Shown piece by piece: positions 12,140 through 25,444 of a stretch of DNA of 64,000 nucleotides. Source of the DNA: Druceiella hillmani (Eukaryota > Arthropoda > Insecta > Lepidoptera > Hepialidae). The notes beneath the pieces were generated by a model. That model worked only from the letters and a program-made list of their open reading frames with translations, did no database searches and was not told the origin of the DNA. Where the stretch lies: contig JAYKKI010000040.1 of assembly GCA_039881145.1 (NCBI GenBank), forward strand, positions 3,542,501-3,606,500. The letters are read 5' to 3'. Each line of letters begins with the position of its first letter. Within the stretch, counting starts at the first letter, position 1. The position numbers and the translations under genes are program-made.

Positions 12140-13630
12140 TATAGTTTAGAAAAACAGTAAGATATTTTACTGTTACAACATTAGTAACTTTAACATATTA
12201 GAAGCGATCATAAATAAAATTATATATTCACACACAAATGAAATAAGATGCGTCATAACTTATATTGCATATGCCTCAACTTGTCCTTCTATTAAAGGTA
12301 AAAGAAATATAGGTTTTTGTAAACATTAACAACATAGCATTGCTGATTGTGTTGTGAATGTTTTGCTGTTTATGATAATATTCATTATTTTTTGGTATCA
12401 GAATTGGAATTTATAAATTTTGGAAAAATAAATTCATAAAGTAATTTAATATAAGGTAAATTGTGAACATTCAATGCTATATGTACTACCAAATTCAATG
12501 CTATATGTATTTGTTTGTAAAAAATAACTTAGCATACATCTGTAAATAAAAACACTAAATTATAGGCGAGTTTAAATTTACTATGTTCCGTTAATTTTGA
12601 TACTATAGGATTTATTTAGAGTACTTGAAAATAATGCCACCGAAATCATCGTTAAATGTAGTATATATTCCTTGCATTTATTGAATAAATTTTCACAACA
12701 TAGATATTCACTTTTTAGGCCTGCTGTAGTTTTACTATGTCACAGTCGAGTATTTGTAACATTAGGGATGAAGGTGAAGAAAGACATTAAGTTTTTCATT
12801 TGACATTTATCATTAAATTACTTTCATTTTTCATCATATTATCTTTTAAGATTTAATATCTCGTTTCCCTTTTCATATTATGTGATGTCACTTCTAAAAA
12901 GTGCCTATTTAAAAAGAATGACATTGTCTTTGTTCAATGGTTTTATCGTGAAATAATCCGTTGTAGTTACATCAAATTTGGTATAATTTTTTGTGGAATT
13001 TTAGTCATAAGCTTTTAAATATCATTTTAATACAAGAGTTTGCGTTTCGCCTAAAAATAACAGAAATTTAATCATCAACCTATTTTTAATTTTTGTGATG
13101 GTAAAACGCCATAATTTTTGAAGTCTTATATTTTTAAAATATACTCAGTGAAAAATTGCAATTAAAAAGACCCAGATAGAATTTTGAACTAAGTCTCAAA
13201 TCCCAGATCATGTAATAATCAGGTCATATGGCAAATCTGTTAATATTACATTTCCTTTTGGTTAAACCTCGTTCTAAATGTATGCAAATTTAGTGTTAGA
13301 ACATACTTAGTAAGTAAATGATAGAATAGACAATGTAACTTTTAAAAATATTGCATGCCATCGGGATTGCAGTTAAAGGGCATGAGATAGTTATTTAGAT
13401 GATATAAAACTTCAAAGAAAAGAAGACCGAAGAAAAGTTCATTTTTTTATTGTTTTCTTAAAATTTTAAATAACAAACAATACTAATTCTCTACATGAAT
13501 TTCTTAATTTTAAAAAGTAAAAAAAGAAACAGAAGAGAATAATTTAGACTGTTATCTCTAAGATTCAGTATTTATTCTATTCGTAAATCTTTTTAAATTT
13601 TACAAAGTTGTTACTTTTCTCAAAAAATTG
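12140..13630. other. No gene recognised
   Basis: AT-rich sequence with no long frame, no recognisable domain and no clear repeat structure. Confidence 0.45.
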
Positions 13631-13635
13631 TCTTA

Positions 13636-14001
13636 TGCTGGGGCCACAATATATTTTGTCAAAATTACGAATACTCGTGGCGTGTTATCGCGATAAAACT
13701 TCACCTTCACTCTTCATACTACGGCCACACTATTGGACAAACGTTTGTGACATGTTTTCCTGCCAAATTCACTGTGGCGTGCGATACACCCAAAGCCTCA
13801 ATGTCAACTGAGAGACCTATGTGTAGCATGAGCGAACCGTGTCGTAACAAAATGTTTTGATTTGAAATTTGACAGTTAAATTATCGCCAATAATTGCCGC
13901 CTGATTCTCAACAAATGTTTTGTGAAATGAGACGAAACCTTCGGCCATAACTATTGGGATAATACGAGTCTTCACTGAAGCGAGATAGTATGGACCCAAC
14001 A
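13636..14001. repeat. MITE-like element with TTA flanks
   Basis: The left end TGCTGGGGCCACAATAT and the complement of the right end TGTTGGGTCCATACTAT match imperfectly. TTA borders both sides (13633-13635 and 14002-14004). Length about 366 bp and no conserved frame. The TTA flank suggests the PIF/Harbinger superfamily, but the ends are not diagnostic. Confidence 0.5.
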
Positions 14002-14004
14002 TTA

Positions 14005-15540
14005 GAATTATAATATAATTACGTTACCTATCCACTCTCCTTAAGGTGTAAAATGTCCATTTCAAAATCATAATAAATTACAAAAGAATTAGTTACCCAT
14101 TCTCATAATAAAACTTTAAATAGGATTTATATGCTTTTTATCCATTTCATTATGAACAACTAATTTTCTTGTAAACATTTAAATCTTTCATCTAAAAATA
14201 AAAAACCATCTTGTATTTTTCATCTTTTGTTTATTTGACAATAGTCTGTCACAGTCATCTGTTTAAAATGATTTGTAGCTTTTCTTACGGCAGACAGGTA
14301 CTTTTATAATTTTCTTGGAAATTAATAACAACCTGAAAAGTGTTTGTAATCCAAATCATAAATATGTACCGAGTCTAATAAAAACGAGTTTTTCCATTCC
14401 ACCTAGGCCTATAATAATTATAGATTAGTGACATACACCTGTATTGTATGCAATTACATTTGTAACACACTGGGTAACAAGTAGTTAACTTTAAAGTAGT
14501 CGTGTGCACAGCGTTAGAATGACAGAAAGTTCAATGTAATTTTTGAAATGTGAGATTTAAAATCTAATGTAGCTTAACTGACAAAACTTTTTTATAATAA
14601 GACGGACTATTGCATAATGTTTTGTTTGCCTATTATTTTAAACTACATATTTATTCAACAAGCTAACTCTATTTTACAATCACTTGTAGTCATATTTTAT
14701 AATTAGTAAAGTTTTTTATTGATTAATCATTACAGATTTCGTTTATCTAAAAGGATTTATTAAAATACAACTTCTAATTAATATGTCATTCAAAGTTAAT
14801 CATTAAAATTCATTACGCTTTTGGTCCAAGAATATAAGTATGATTTGACGGTAATAAGAATTTTTCTAATCCATTTCGATGTAATTTATTAGTCTTAGTA
14901 TGATATAAAAACATGTTTAAGGCTGATATTATAATGAAAACATAACTTATACTAAATCATAACATTTATTGATGACGATAGACAGAAATTTGTGTGATTA
15001 AGTATATTTTATCATTTGATTTTAATTTTTTAATTCTTTATAATGCCTATGCCGTGAACCATTGTAACAATGTGCGAGTTCATTATTTTTTATAGCAAAG
15101 CAAAAATATTTCTATTATTAGCTACTTTTTACTAAAGCTTAGTCCTAAATAAAACCATATTGTATAAAGCTTGATTAATTTCACCTTTAAAATATATAGA
15201 TTTAGAAGAAATGTTGAAAACTCGACTTGTGTCGTAAATGATAAAGAAAGGTGTAGTTTATAAATCATACTGATCAAAATAGCATATACATTGTGTATAT
15301 AATGTTAACTATTATTGAATGTATTATATGTAATAGTAATTCTTGTAATTCCAATGCTTATTTATTATTCGGTTTAATAGTGATCTGTGTAAAAGAAAAG
15401 AATTATTGATGATTTGTTAGAATACATAATTAATGTTTTATTCAATGAGAATTGTGATTGCAGTTTTGTGTCTATTAAGACAATAGGAGTTTAATAAAAT
15501 TATATGATCTGTACTTGTGTGAATATTTTTATTTATATAC
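14005..15540. other. No gene recognised
   Basis: AT-rich non-coding sequence; no assignable element seen. Confidence 0.45.
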
Positions 15541-15542
15541 CA

Positions 15543-15546
<4 letters not shown>

Positions 15547-15629
<83 letters not shown>

Positions 15630-15642
15630 TGTGTGTGTGTAT
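15547..15642. repeat. (TA)n then (GT)n microsatellite
   Basis: About 80 bases of pure TA repeat followed by a short GTGTGT run. A second (TA)n of about 34 bases lies at 15747-15780. The Tyr/Ile frame read across both is an artefact of the repeat. Confidence 0.95.
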
Positions 15643-15739
15643 GTATATATTTTTTTAAATACAAGTGGTAAATTTTCAAGATCCCTAAAAATATTACATT
15701 GAAAGTTATGTAACAGATGTGACCAGGGGAACGTAAGGC

Positions 15740-15785
<46 letters not shown>

Positions 15786-15954
15786 TCCCTACAGATTTGT
15801 ATACAAATCATATTACATGTATATATACATATTAAATTCTTAACTAGCTATTTATCATTAACAAAACAATAAATAACAGGGATATGTAACAGTAAATAAG
15901 CAGCACTGAAAATTTTTAGAATATGAAAAAGGGAACCAAATGGCAAGTTTGTAA

Positions 15955-16480
15955 TTTATTTATTGTCTTTGAAAATAGGCTCCATGGCATTCTATACATT
16001 GCTTCATTCGATGGAACTATTGAGAGAAGATGGGTCATCCTTCCTTAGTCAGCCTTTTAGAAGGCAGTCAGCGTTTCGACAACTTCCAGGAATTGTATTT
16101 TGGGAATAAATAGAAATTGCATGGTGCAAGATCGGAGCTATATAGTGATAATTGCATAATTTCTACACCGAGTGTAGTAAAATATTCAGTAATTCTTCTC
16201 TCCTAATGTCGAGACGTTGTTGTGATGACGAAGGATTCCACCGCAAGGTGTTGTCTCGAACATTTTGCAAAATAACAAGCAAATAATTTCTGTTATACAA
16301 AACATGTCTGTAAAATAAAATCTCCAGGGCGCTGGAACAGCAAGGAATGGTTTTACGCAAGATCCATCAATATGTCAGCTTGGTTCCTCTCCTTAAAATC
16401 CCCACCAATCAGAGCATGATGCGACGCTTATTCTTGGCTGGGCAGCCGTCCGTGATGGAGCTCACTCGCTTCTCCCCTTA
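15955..16480 (-). pseudogene. Mariner-family transposase C-terminal remnant
   Basis: The minus strand contains, in shifting frames, TLGVEIMQLSLYSSDLAPCN followed closely by FYLFPK, the counterpart of the mariner block with '.PYSPDLAP.D...F'. Further on come NEAMYRMPWSLFSKTI, matching the family's 'MQKCI...G.YFEK' C-terminus. Frameshifts and stops are frequent. Only the last third of a transposase is recognisable, and no inverted ends were found. Confidence 0.65.
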
Positions 16481-16767
16481 CCTTTAAAGCATTAAAAGCT
16501 ATAGTGTAATTTTGAAAATGGAATTCTGTGGTTATGATATTCCTTTGAAATTAGAAGGCTGTCATTTGTGTTATAATTTTGGTGATAGAAAATTTTATAT
16601 GATGGAGACCTATCCCACTTCACTAAACTGGTTTATTGAATGCAAGTATAACCATGTTTAACAGAAGTAAATGAGGATAACATTAATATCGTATTACTCG
16701 TGTCTGAAGGATACAAATGAACTAAGTGTACATTCCACAACTACACCTTCTTCGTAATAATTCTTAA

Positions 16768-19156
16768 CCTTAGAACCGTACACTGGGTACAAATTTAAAA
16801 AAAATAATTTACATTGTTTATAACTTATTTTCTATACGATGGTTTATATCATGGGTCCATGTATTTACATGGAGCAGGGGGATGCGCGGATACTTCAGTC
16901 TGATGACGTTCCAGCTGGCGAGTGGATGTGGTACACTGCTTGTTGGGGTATACCAGTAACCCAGGGTACGTTCAACCTAAATATTTCAATTTTTTTTTGC
17001 TATTATGCTTTTTGTGTATGATTTATCGACAAGAACTTGGTAAAGGCTGAATGACAACTTATTTAAATATTTTTTACACAGAAATTTATTATATAGTGCA
17101 GGTTTTTTTGTGTTTTCAAAAGGTACTTGTTTTGGTGGTTTTGTAATATGCTTTTTTGGGTACTAGTTTATTCTATTTTTTCTTCAGATAACTTCACAAC
17201 GTATTTTACACGACAATGAAATTGAAAACATTCTTTTGGAAGCGAAAAATGGAGAAGATCTTGTTCTAGACGAGGCGTTAGAAGATCAACCAGAGGAAAT
17301 AATTGAAGATTTTCACTTTGAGGAGGAATTAGGTGCAGTTGATCATCCTGATGCTTTAGAGGTAGAGTCACTTCAGGATTCCGATGAAGAACTGGAAGAA
17401 TCTTCGAAGTTGAGTTCTAATGCCTCACCAGTCACTGTCCTCAGTGTTCCAGATCTTTTGCGCGGTAGAGGCAGAAAAAAGCAGAAAAACTCGAAAAATG
17501 TGTATGACATGGATGTCACCCTCGTTCATCACACACTCCACAGAGGAATATTATATTCCATCCACCAGGTAACAAAGGCCCTGCTAAATTTATTACTACT
17601 GCATAAATAGTTGGCAATTATTTTTTATGGACGAAGTTTTGGGGAATTTGGTGCCTAACATGAACCAAGAGATTTCTGAGCAGCGCAAAAAATACAAGTT
17701 GGATCAACCAGCTCAGTGCGAAGATGATGATTTTGTTCCATCAACACGCTACCTTCGTTTATTCGAGATACGTCTATAATAGAATTGAAAGTCCTTTTTA
17801 GATTATACTACTTGACCGGTGTGCTGAAAATAAATCACTTAACTGTCAAGGAAATATTTCATAAAAATACAGACATTAGTTATTTTCGGACGACTATGAG
17901 TGAGAACAGATTTAAATTTTTAACAAATTGACTCCGGTTTGATGATCGTTCGACAAGAGGTGTGAGAAGACAGGTAAATAAATTGGCTCCTATAAAAGAA
18001 CTGCTTGATCATGTAGTTGAGACTTCAAAGAATTCTCCTTTCAACTGCACTACCATAGATAGTTGCTTGGATTTAGGAAACGGTGTCCATTCCTTATGTA
18101 CATGCCTTCAAAGCCAAATAAATATGGGATCAAACTGTTAATGATTTGTGATGCTATAACGAATTACATGATGAATAGCATAACATACACAGGAAAAGAT
18201 TCCACTCCTGGAAGAATACCCATTGTCGAGTATTATGCGCTTGAGTTTTCAATTACTATTCATAATACTAACTGGAATATAACAGACGATAATTGGTTTA
18301 CCTCTATACCTGCCGCTCAAAAACTGCTATACAAAAATGTCACTACAGTTGGGACACTAAAAAAAGTAAAACAGAAATATCTACTCATTTTACTGAAACA
18401 AAAGACCTGAATACATCAATATTTGCTTTTTACGATGAACTCACTTTGCTTTCATGTATTTCTCCAAAGCTTATTAAAGGAAAAAAGAAAAACGTCTTCA
18501 TGCTTTCCACCATGCACTACGAAGCACGTAAAGATAAATCTGTTAAGTTGCTAGAAATAATAAGTTTTTATAATCAAACGAAGAGTAGAGTTGATACATT
18601 TGACCTGCTTTGTCACATCTACAGCGTATCGCACAAAACTCTGGAGCCTTTGTGTCTTCTATGGAATACTAAATATCGTGGGGATCAATTCCATGATATT
18701 GCTACATTTATCAAATGCCACTAATAAAAAATATTTTAAGCAATTACCTGAAGACTCTCGCTTTTGATCTCAAAAACCCCACATGGAAAAGAGATTTCAA
18801 CAATGAATACTGTATTGGAGATATGTTAGGACCAATAGCTGTGGCAACCCCTTTAATTCCAAAATGTGGAAGATGTTCTATCTGCCCAAGGCGTAAATCA
18901 CACACAAAATGTGCCAAGTGCAAAACTTTCATTTGTAATGAGCATCAAAACAAAATATGCCAAAACTATTTAATAATTCCTAATTAATGTGCCTTAATTG
19001 TGTTCAATGAGACTGAAATGATTGTTAAAAAAGCCTATGTAAATCGATTTTTAATAAAAGTTTATTATTTTTTTGTAAATGTGGTTTTTTCATTGGGGTA
19101 CATAAGTACCCCAGGGAACCATTAATTAAATTTTAATATGGGTACGGTTCTAGTAA
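16768..19156 (+). mobile_element. Decayed piggyBac-like element
   Basis: The left end reads TTAA|CCTTAGAACCGTAC (TTAA at 16764-16767). The right end carries GTACGGTTCTA at 19142-19152, the complement of TAGAACCGTAC, followed by GTAA where TTAA is expected, so the right border has lost a few bases. Additional subterminal copies of GGGGTA..CCAGGG occur at 16946-16973 and 19097-19121. The size of 2.4 kb fits a full-length piggyBac. A poly(A) signal AATAAA lies near 19053. Confidence 0.75.
17200..18987 (+). pseudogene. piggyBac-like transposase, frameshifted
   Basis: piggyBac transposases cut and paste at TTAA. An acidic N-terminus (17236-17500) is followed after several frame changes by the catalytic core. 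The remnants KLAPIKELLDHVV, TTIDSCLD, PSKPNKYGIKLLMICD and DDNWFTSIPA mark the family's conserved blocks; the Asp residues in TTIDS, DDNWFTS and DTFD correspond to its three catalytic positions. The C-terminal cysteine-rich domain (18862-18970, spaced C-x2-C...C-x2-C...H) is clear. At least four shifts or stops break the frame, near 17500-18060, 18370 and 18720. The chain as present cannot be active. Confidence 0.85.
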
Positions 19157-19379
19157 AACGTCTTTCTTAATAAAATGAGACTTTTAGTATTTATATTCTA
19201 CAGTTAAGATGTTTAGCCAAAATAATGCGATAAACATAAAAGAGAGTTATTGCTTACTTATAAGTGCTAAATAAGATGATTCTGGTTGATCAATGCGACA
19301 AAGTTTTCATACATTCAGTTTGTAGTTAACTAGAAAAGGATTAAAACGTGTTGTTTTTGTTGTCTGAGTTGTATAACTA

Positions 19380-20260
19380 TTGTATGTATCATTGTGAAAA
19401 ATATTTGTTTAGTTTTTTATTATGCCACATGGAAAAAAATATGGTATTGTTGAAATCAATATGAACAATAATCTAAAAGAACAAAACGCATTATGTGCCA
19501 TAAATAGCAAATATAACTTTCAGATCTAGAAAATTAATTAAGAATATTTAAAGAAAGAATCCTAAAAATTATATGAAAAATATCCTGGAAGTCAGAAAGG
19601 CAATGCGCAATGCAGATAGATAAGTATTGCTTCACATTCATAACATGTGTTAACAACGAAGCAAATTGATTCTGGAGCTGTAATAAAGATATATTAGGAA
19701 AAAAAATGTTTAATGATAATGTAAGAAATGTTTAATGATCTCCTATATAATGCTAGATCTTTGAGAAGAAATAAAGTTTCACAGCAACCACCTTTAACTG
19801 AAAAACATAGGAATGTTTCGATTTGCGGAAGAACATATTTTATGGAAAACAAGTGGCATTATTTATTATTTCCAGTTGAAAAAAATGATCTTAAGAAAAA
19901 ACGAGAAGATTTTATGCCACAAATGTTTTGTTACAGGAAGTGTTGTGTTGAATAGACTTGGAAGGAGAGGCAAAAATAAAATTTATTCCTTGAACAGTTA
20001 GCTTAATAAGAAAAACAAATTGGAGGGAAGGGCTATTTTTTCAACAAAAATGCGTCTGTTCAGTCCGGGAAAATTGTTAAAAACTAGATAGGAAATATTC
20101 AAATTTTTAAGTGCCCGGTACACTCTCCAGGTTTCAATGTTACTGAAAATTGTTGGGGAGGACTAGCACATGCTGTGTACTTAAATGGAAAGCAAGTCAA
20201 CAATGTTCAACATTATCGACGGCAAGTGGGTGGGACAATTTAAAATTAAATTATTTAAAT
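19380..20260 (+). pseudogene. Second Tc1-like transposase remnant
   Basis: The middle part carries LRRNKVSQQPPLTEKHRNV, matching the paired-domain linker 'S.RPAKKPLLTEKHR' of Tc1 transposases. At about 20035-20225 the blocks FFNKNASVQSGKIVKN and VHSPGFNVTENCWG match 'HDNA..H' and 'SPDLNPIENIWG', with the key residues altered. Many stops and shifts; no inverted ends were seen. It differs from the copy at 33-2167. Confidence 0.7.
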
Positions 20261-21920
20261 TATAATCTATATAAAAAACTACCAAAGAGACACTGAAGTT
20301 TTAAAAAATAAAGGATGAGGCGGCAGTCATTACTAAAACAAGGCGTCATGGTTTTATGCGGCACTTCTAGGTAAACAATAACTGCCTCTCTCTAATGTTT
20401 ATATGACTACTTAGGCGAAGTTTCTATATTCAACAACAAAAGGTTAATCATAGAATACAGATAATAAAATGTTTATTCTATTAAAAGTTATAATGAAAAA
20501 TGCATTGTGTGTTGTAGTTTTGTCATGGACAAGATATTTTGGATATTGGTATAGGTTATTTACAATAAACCCATTACGAACGTCTATGAGATGAGCTACA
20601 CCTCGCAATTTGGGAAAAAATGTCATTTAAATTCGTGTTTAAATTCAACAGAGTTCAATCAAATGCCATAATTGACATAGTAACATGCGACGAAAGCTAG
20701 TGATGAAAATAGGGTGTTTCCTACCAAATAGTAAAACGGAACAAAATCTTCGGCACGTGAACATCTTAGGCACCCGTATATATGCATAAAAATATGTACA
20801 CAAGGACAGACATGGTAAATACATGTAATTTTGTAAATACCTATGTATTTTGTAGATATGTATTATATCTGTCATGTGGTCTTTTATGCGTGTAAGACCA
20901 GATGTGACAATGTCTGTGAATCTTTTTGCTTGTAAGCTAGTACAGAACATTAAAGCAATTTTCTATTGTAGATAAGCACAGAATAAATTGGACATCTTTC
21001 ATCCACAAAATATAAAAAAAATTATTGGAGTTTTATATGAAGCCCATGTAATTGAAACAGTAGGTGGTACATCTAGCATTACCACCACTTGCTAGACAGA
21101 CAGTCTGCGCCATAATGGAAGTATTGTCATCCATAAACTTATTAAAAGATATATTAAATAAGCTATGTTTATGACTATAGAGTCTGGCTTCACAATACCA
21201 TTGTTGTTCACCCACTTAGAAATTTAATTATGTTTTCCGACCAATGGAGTACTAATTATGTATTTACGTTCTAGCTTAGTTGAAAAATTGAAGGGAAAAG
21301 CTAGCAACCAGCTTCATTGTGTCTGTTACGTTTATAGAAAATTCTAGAGTTTATTCTTTTGTTCAATCTTTTATAATAGATAGGATTACGAAAACAATGA
21401 ATGAAATACGAGCTAAGAATTGACCAAATTTACCAGGTAAACAATTTGAATGTTATCTTAAAATTATAAGTATATAATTGAACTTTGTATTCCTAAAAAA
21501 ACTTAGTTTAACTTGAAGACTCCAAAATCTCATCCCAAATTATCAATTTTCAAATTATGATGAAATTTTTTATGGACTGTCGTTGCAAATAATCTTTTTT
21601 TAACGAAAGCACTTTGATAGAAACACTTGTTGTTGAGTATTTAACTGAAATTTCTTTAGACTTGTGACATATAATGAAATAAAATTGCAACAATATTAAC
21701 ATTACAACAATAGTATTGTGGTAAATAAGAGCAAAATGAGCAGTTTCAACATGGTATTTCAACAGGATAGCATGCAGGAAAAGTGGAGATAAACGTCAAT
21801 AGCATTCTACTAAACTCTTATATGACAATTATCAGATGCAAAGTGCATAAATCACATCTAGATGAATACATACGTTATAAAATTTTACTTTCATAATATA
21901 AAATAATGCTGCAAAAAAAA
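20260..21920. other. No gene recognised
   Basis: Several minus-strand frames of 60-100 codons (20444-21215) have no recognisable domain. The stretch is AT-rich and likely old repeat or unique non-coding DNA. Confidence 0.4.
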
Positions 21921-21924
21921 TTCT

Positions 21925-22480
21925 GTTTTAGGGACTGGATACGCAGCTAATTCAGATGGTGAAATCTTTATATTACTATGTTATAGCATGTATTAGAAGC
22001 TAATACATACTTTTCGTAGTCAGATTTACAAGATGTTTTTTGCATAAAGAAGTTGAATAAAAATGAAACCACATACTGATTAATTATGTAATGAGTTTAT
22101 CAATGTATGTAGATGATACTGTTATGTTAACGCCTGATTATTTACAATTTCAGAATACAGTGACACAAGCATTTGAAGTAAATGGTTTGAACGAAATATT
22201 TCGCATATAAAGCTGTGCATATAAATCCTTATAAATTTGAAGAGACAATTGTAGCATTAAAAATAATGTGTAAGTTACTTGTTAATAATGTGGTTTTAGA
22301 GAAAGTATAAGTTTATTTTTGTATTTGTGAAATTTATTAAAAAGGGAAAACAACACATGACAAGTACATGTAGCTAACAGAATTAAGATACCAATGTTAC
22401 TACCAATTTTATTAAGATACCAATCTTATTACTGGTACCATAGCACTAAATAATATTAAACTTATAAGTTTGTATTTTTT
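21925..22480 (+). pseudogene. LINE reverse-transcriptase fragment
   Basis: The piece at 22085-22200 translates to MSLSMYVDDTVMLTPDYLQF, in which YVDD is the catalytic box of a reverse transcriptase. A weaker upstream match (GLDTQLIQMVKSLYYYV) would be the preceding palm region, and the downstream part has the feel of the post-catalytic LINE domain. Stops are frequent. The clade is uncertain (CR1-like or jockey-like). Confidence 0.5.
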
Positions 22481-22499
22481 AAAGACACTGTGAAAAGAA

Positions 22500-22985
22500 A
22501 ATTTATTACTGCGGTAGGTATGGAAAGTATCCCATATCTCAAAAACTACACAACATATCTTATTTAAACTAATTTTCATTGAAAGTTTAATTTAAGTTCT
22601 TCTGCCTTAATTTTTTCAGAATTTTACACAGATTGTAGAAAAGTTAGAGGGGGGGGGGGTCACACTTCGTAAGATTTTGAAAGCGCATATCTCACCCACT
22701 ATTGTCTTAAATAAATTTTGGAACCTCTGTATCATTTTTAAGACCTATCTAACAATATCCCACATACATTATTTTTCATCCCTCAGTTACATGTATAGAG
22801 TGTCACCCCTAAAATTATTTTTTTCATAATTCCACTACTTCATAGCAGTTCGTAGAAGACACCATCTAAAATTCATCTATATAGTGCCAATAGTTTTCGA
22901 GTAAAATGGCAGTGTCATATCGACAGACGGACAGGACGTAATTATAAGGGGTCCATTTTTGCCATTTGGCTACGGAACCCTAAAT
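22500..22985 (+). repeat. Lepidoptera-type interspersed repeat
   Basis: The final part (22920-22982) has GACAGACGGACAGGACG, then AAGGGGTCCATTTTTGCCAT and TTGGCTACGGAACCCTAA. The GGGT(C)C..GGAACCC ends form an inverted pair. I recognise this tail as very common in moth and butterfly genomes. An internal G10 run lies at about 22651. Confidence 0.65.
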
Positions 22986-22989
22986 GCAG

Positions 22990-25080
22990 GTATAGTTATA
23001 AACAATGCTGTACATGTCAATAATTTATTCAGAAATGTGTCTTCTATAATGTAAACAAGGATGCAAGCAAAATTAATGCCATGAAAATGGTATATCTTTA
23101 AAAAACATACCGTTTGATCATGTGAATCATGAAGAAACAATTTTTTTCACAATTTTATGTAAAATAGTTCTAGAGAAATTGTTGAAAATGTCTAAAACAA
23201 ACATATATTCGTCACAAAAAAACATTCCATATTTTTTTCCATTGAAAATCCAATAATCCAAAAAATATCTCAAATATGAACTTAGGTCCAATATTTACCA
23301 AATTATAGAGATTCAACATTTAATTTATTATGTGCGCTTAAAACTCCCTACATATTCAGCATTTCGTTTTATATAAGTTTATGTAGGTACATATCCGAAT
23401 TATGTAGTACATATCACTACGGACCTACATAGGGAATGAATAAGTCAGCAATCATCAACAATCATATGTTGAATCTTTTAACTATATTTGCAATTATCAT
23501 GAACCACCCACATATATTGCTGCTAATTTATCGAAACTTGGCAAAATTATTATGTATGTATATTTTATTATTATGGAATCATGCTGAATCATTAAATGTA
23601 ATAAAATGCACATTTCTCACCTAAAGACCACCAGAAAAATTTTAATGAATTTTGGTACCTTTGAGATTTTTGTCAACATTCGCAATGGATATCATTACAC
23701 TATTCTTAATAACTCATGTAGACAATTAAGTTAATTTGATGAAGAGCGACATCCATTTTTTTTCTTTCATCATAACATAATTTTGAAATTCTCAATTAAA
23801 TGGTAATATTTATTTGTTTTAATAACACGTGGTTTTATATTTATACACAAAATGTTGGGGTTTATTTTAATTTCAATGAATATTTTTATTAGAGGCTGCA
23901 GTTTCAACACTATCTTGCATGTATCAGGCTCTAGTGATGTCTGCGAGTGAGATAGTGTTGTAAGATGTGTTATATGTAACATAGCACAATTTTTTCTGCA
24001 TGAAGAGTGGGTAGAATTGCTATTAAAATTTTATTTCTAAAATGTCTGCGCCTATGATGAAAAGAAATGTTAAAATGGGTATTGATTATTAAAACCTCTA
24101 TTGATTGTCTACGCTATTTAAAAGAAAGTATTATATATAGACCATCATTTAAAGCAAATTTTAAAAGGAAGCCATTATGCAATGTCTCTATATCATTCAC
24201 CTAAGTTATGAATGCACTTTTCATTGCTTACACTTCATCAGTAAATTTCATTTCAAAATTTAAAAAATTTACTGTTTTAAGAATATTACTTCAAAAATTG
24301 TAGGTGATTTCTAAGAAATGTAATTTTTTATGTGATCACAACTTAACTATTTTTTAGTATACTTATGTGCCATCTGTTATGATCAAGTAATTATAAATAT
24401 AAAGTTTGAATATAATTAAAACAAACGAGTTATATATTCTGTGTAGTGAATAAACAAAAAATGATGTTGGTATTTCGTAACGTAATATATCGTTTGGAAT
24501 CTCTATAACTATAAGGAAATTTTACTTAAAAAAATTGTGAGAAAACAAGAAATACGTAAAATTTCATTTTTCTCCAAAACGATAAGACCAATTTCGCACT
24601 TTATACATATGACGTTGCTTTAACTCCAATATGGTGGATTCTGTGAAACCGCAAGTGTGATAGATTACACCACGAGCACAAAGAGGTGCAGTGGCATTCA
24701 TGTAGGAAGACAGTGTTTAGTACTTATGTGGATAGCCTAGTAATATAAATAGTATGTATTTTCAAATGAAATTTTATAGATATTTATAAAGTCACTAAGA
24801 AGATACAAATAAAAAGATATATAAAAAAAAATAAAAAACCGGCTACATAAAAAAAATTAAAAGAAACAAACAAATGTCAATAATACCATGAACAACATTT
24901 CTTCAAGTAATCATTTGCAGATGGGATCCGATTACATGCAGTACATTGATATCAATCAATATTTGATTATCGGCTCGTACCTGCAAATCATTGCTAAAAG
25001 AACTTTTGACAGTGTTAAGAAAATTATTTTGCTTTTTGGTGTTTTCACAGTGGATTTTTTTGGTTATTTAAATTTTTAGG
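22990..25080. other. No gene recognised
   Basis: AT-rich; the frames at 23436-23624, 23770-23982 and 24888-25079 are without recognisable domains. Confidence 0.4.
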
Positions 25081-25380
25081 CTAAAAAGGACTAGGAAGAC
25101 TAAAAAAACCCTTAAATTTTGCCTTTGCAGATCTTTTCCCAAGACAAAATGTAACATTTAACATAGTCATCACAAGAATTTTCCTATCGTGGGATACAGC
25201 ATTTACATACATGAGCCAACTTTCTGTGTTGTTGCCGGTGTATTCATAAATTGCACCAAAAGTGTCCCATACTATACAACCGCAGTAGCATAACTTAATA
25301 ACAACATTACGCAAAGGAAATTCTATGGCCATGAAACAATTTCATTCCACGGGTTTGCTCACGTAGCTAAAGCCTCTATC
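25081..25380 (-). pseudogene. Possible piggyBac-like fragment
   Basis: On the minus strand an 83-codon frame contains VVIKLCYCGCIVWDTFGAIY and EYTGNNTESW, loosely like the 'GIKL..LCD...Y....YTGK.TE' block of piggyBac transposases. No catalytic residue can be fixed and no ends are visible. It could be a chance likeness. Confidence 0.3.
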
Positions 25381-25398
25381 AATTGCCATTACAATATT

Positions 25399-25438
<40 letters not shown>
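25399..25438. repeat. (TA)n microsatellite
   Basis: About 40 bases of alternating AT. Confidence 0.9.

Positions 25439-25439
<1 letters not shown>

Positions 25440-25444
<5 letters not shown>

Noticed and set aside
15533..15811. Tyr/Ile-rich frames over TA tracts (also near 50424 and 52514)
   Set aside because: Alternating TA gives YIYI in any frame; no gene.
20645..20950. A 101-codon minus-strand frame
   Set aside because: No recognisable domain, composition like the surroundings, no neighbouring exon signals.
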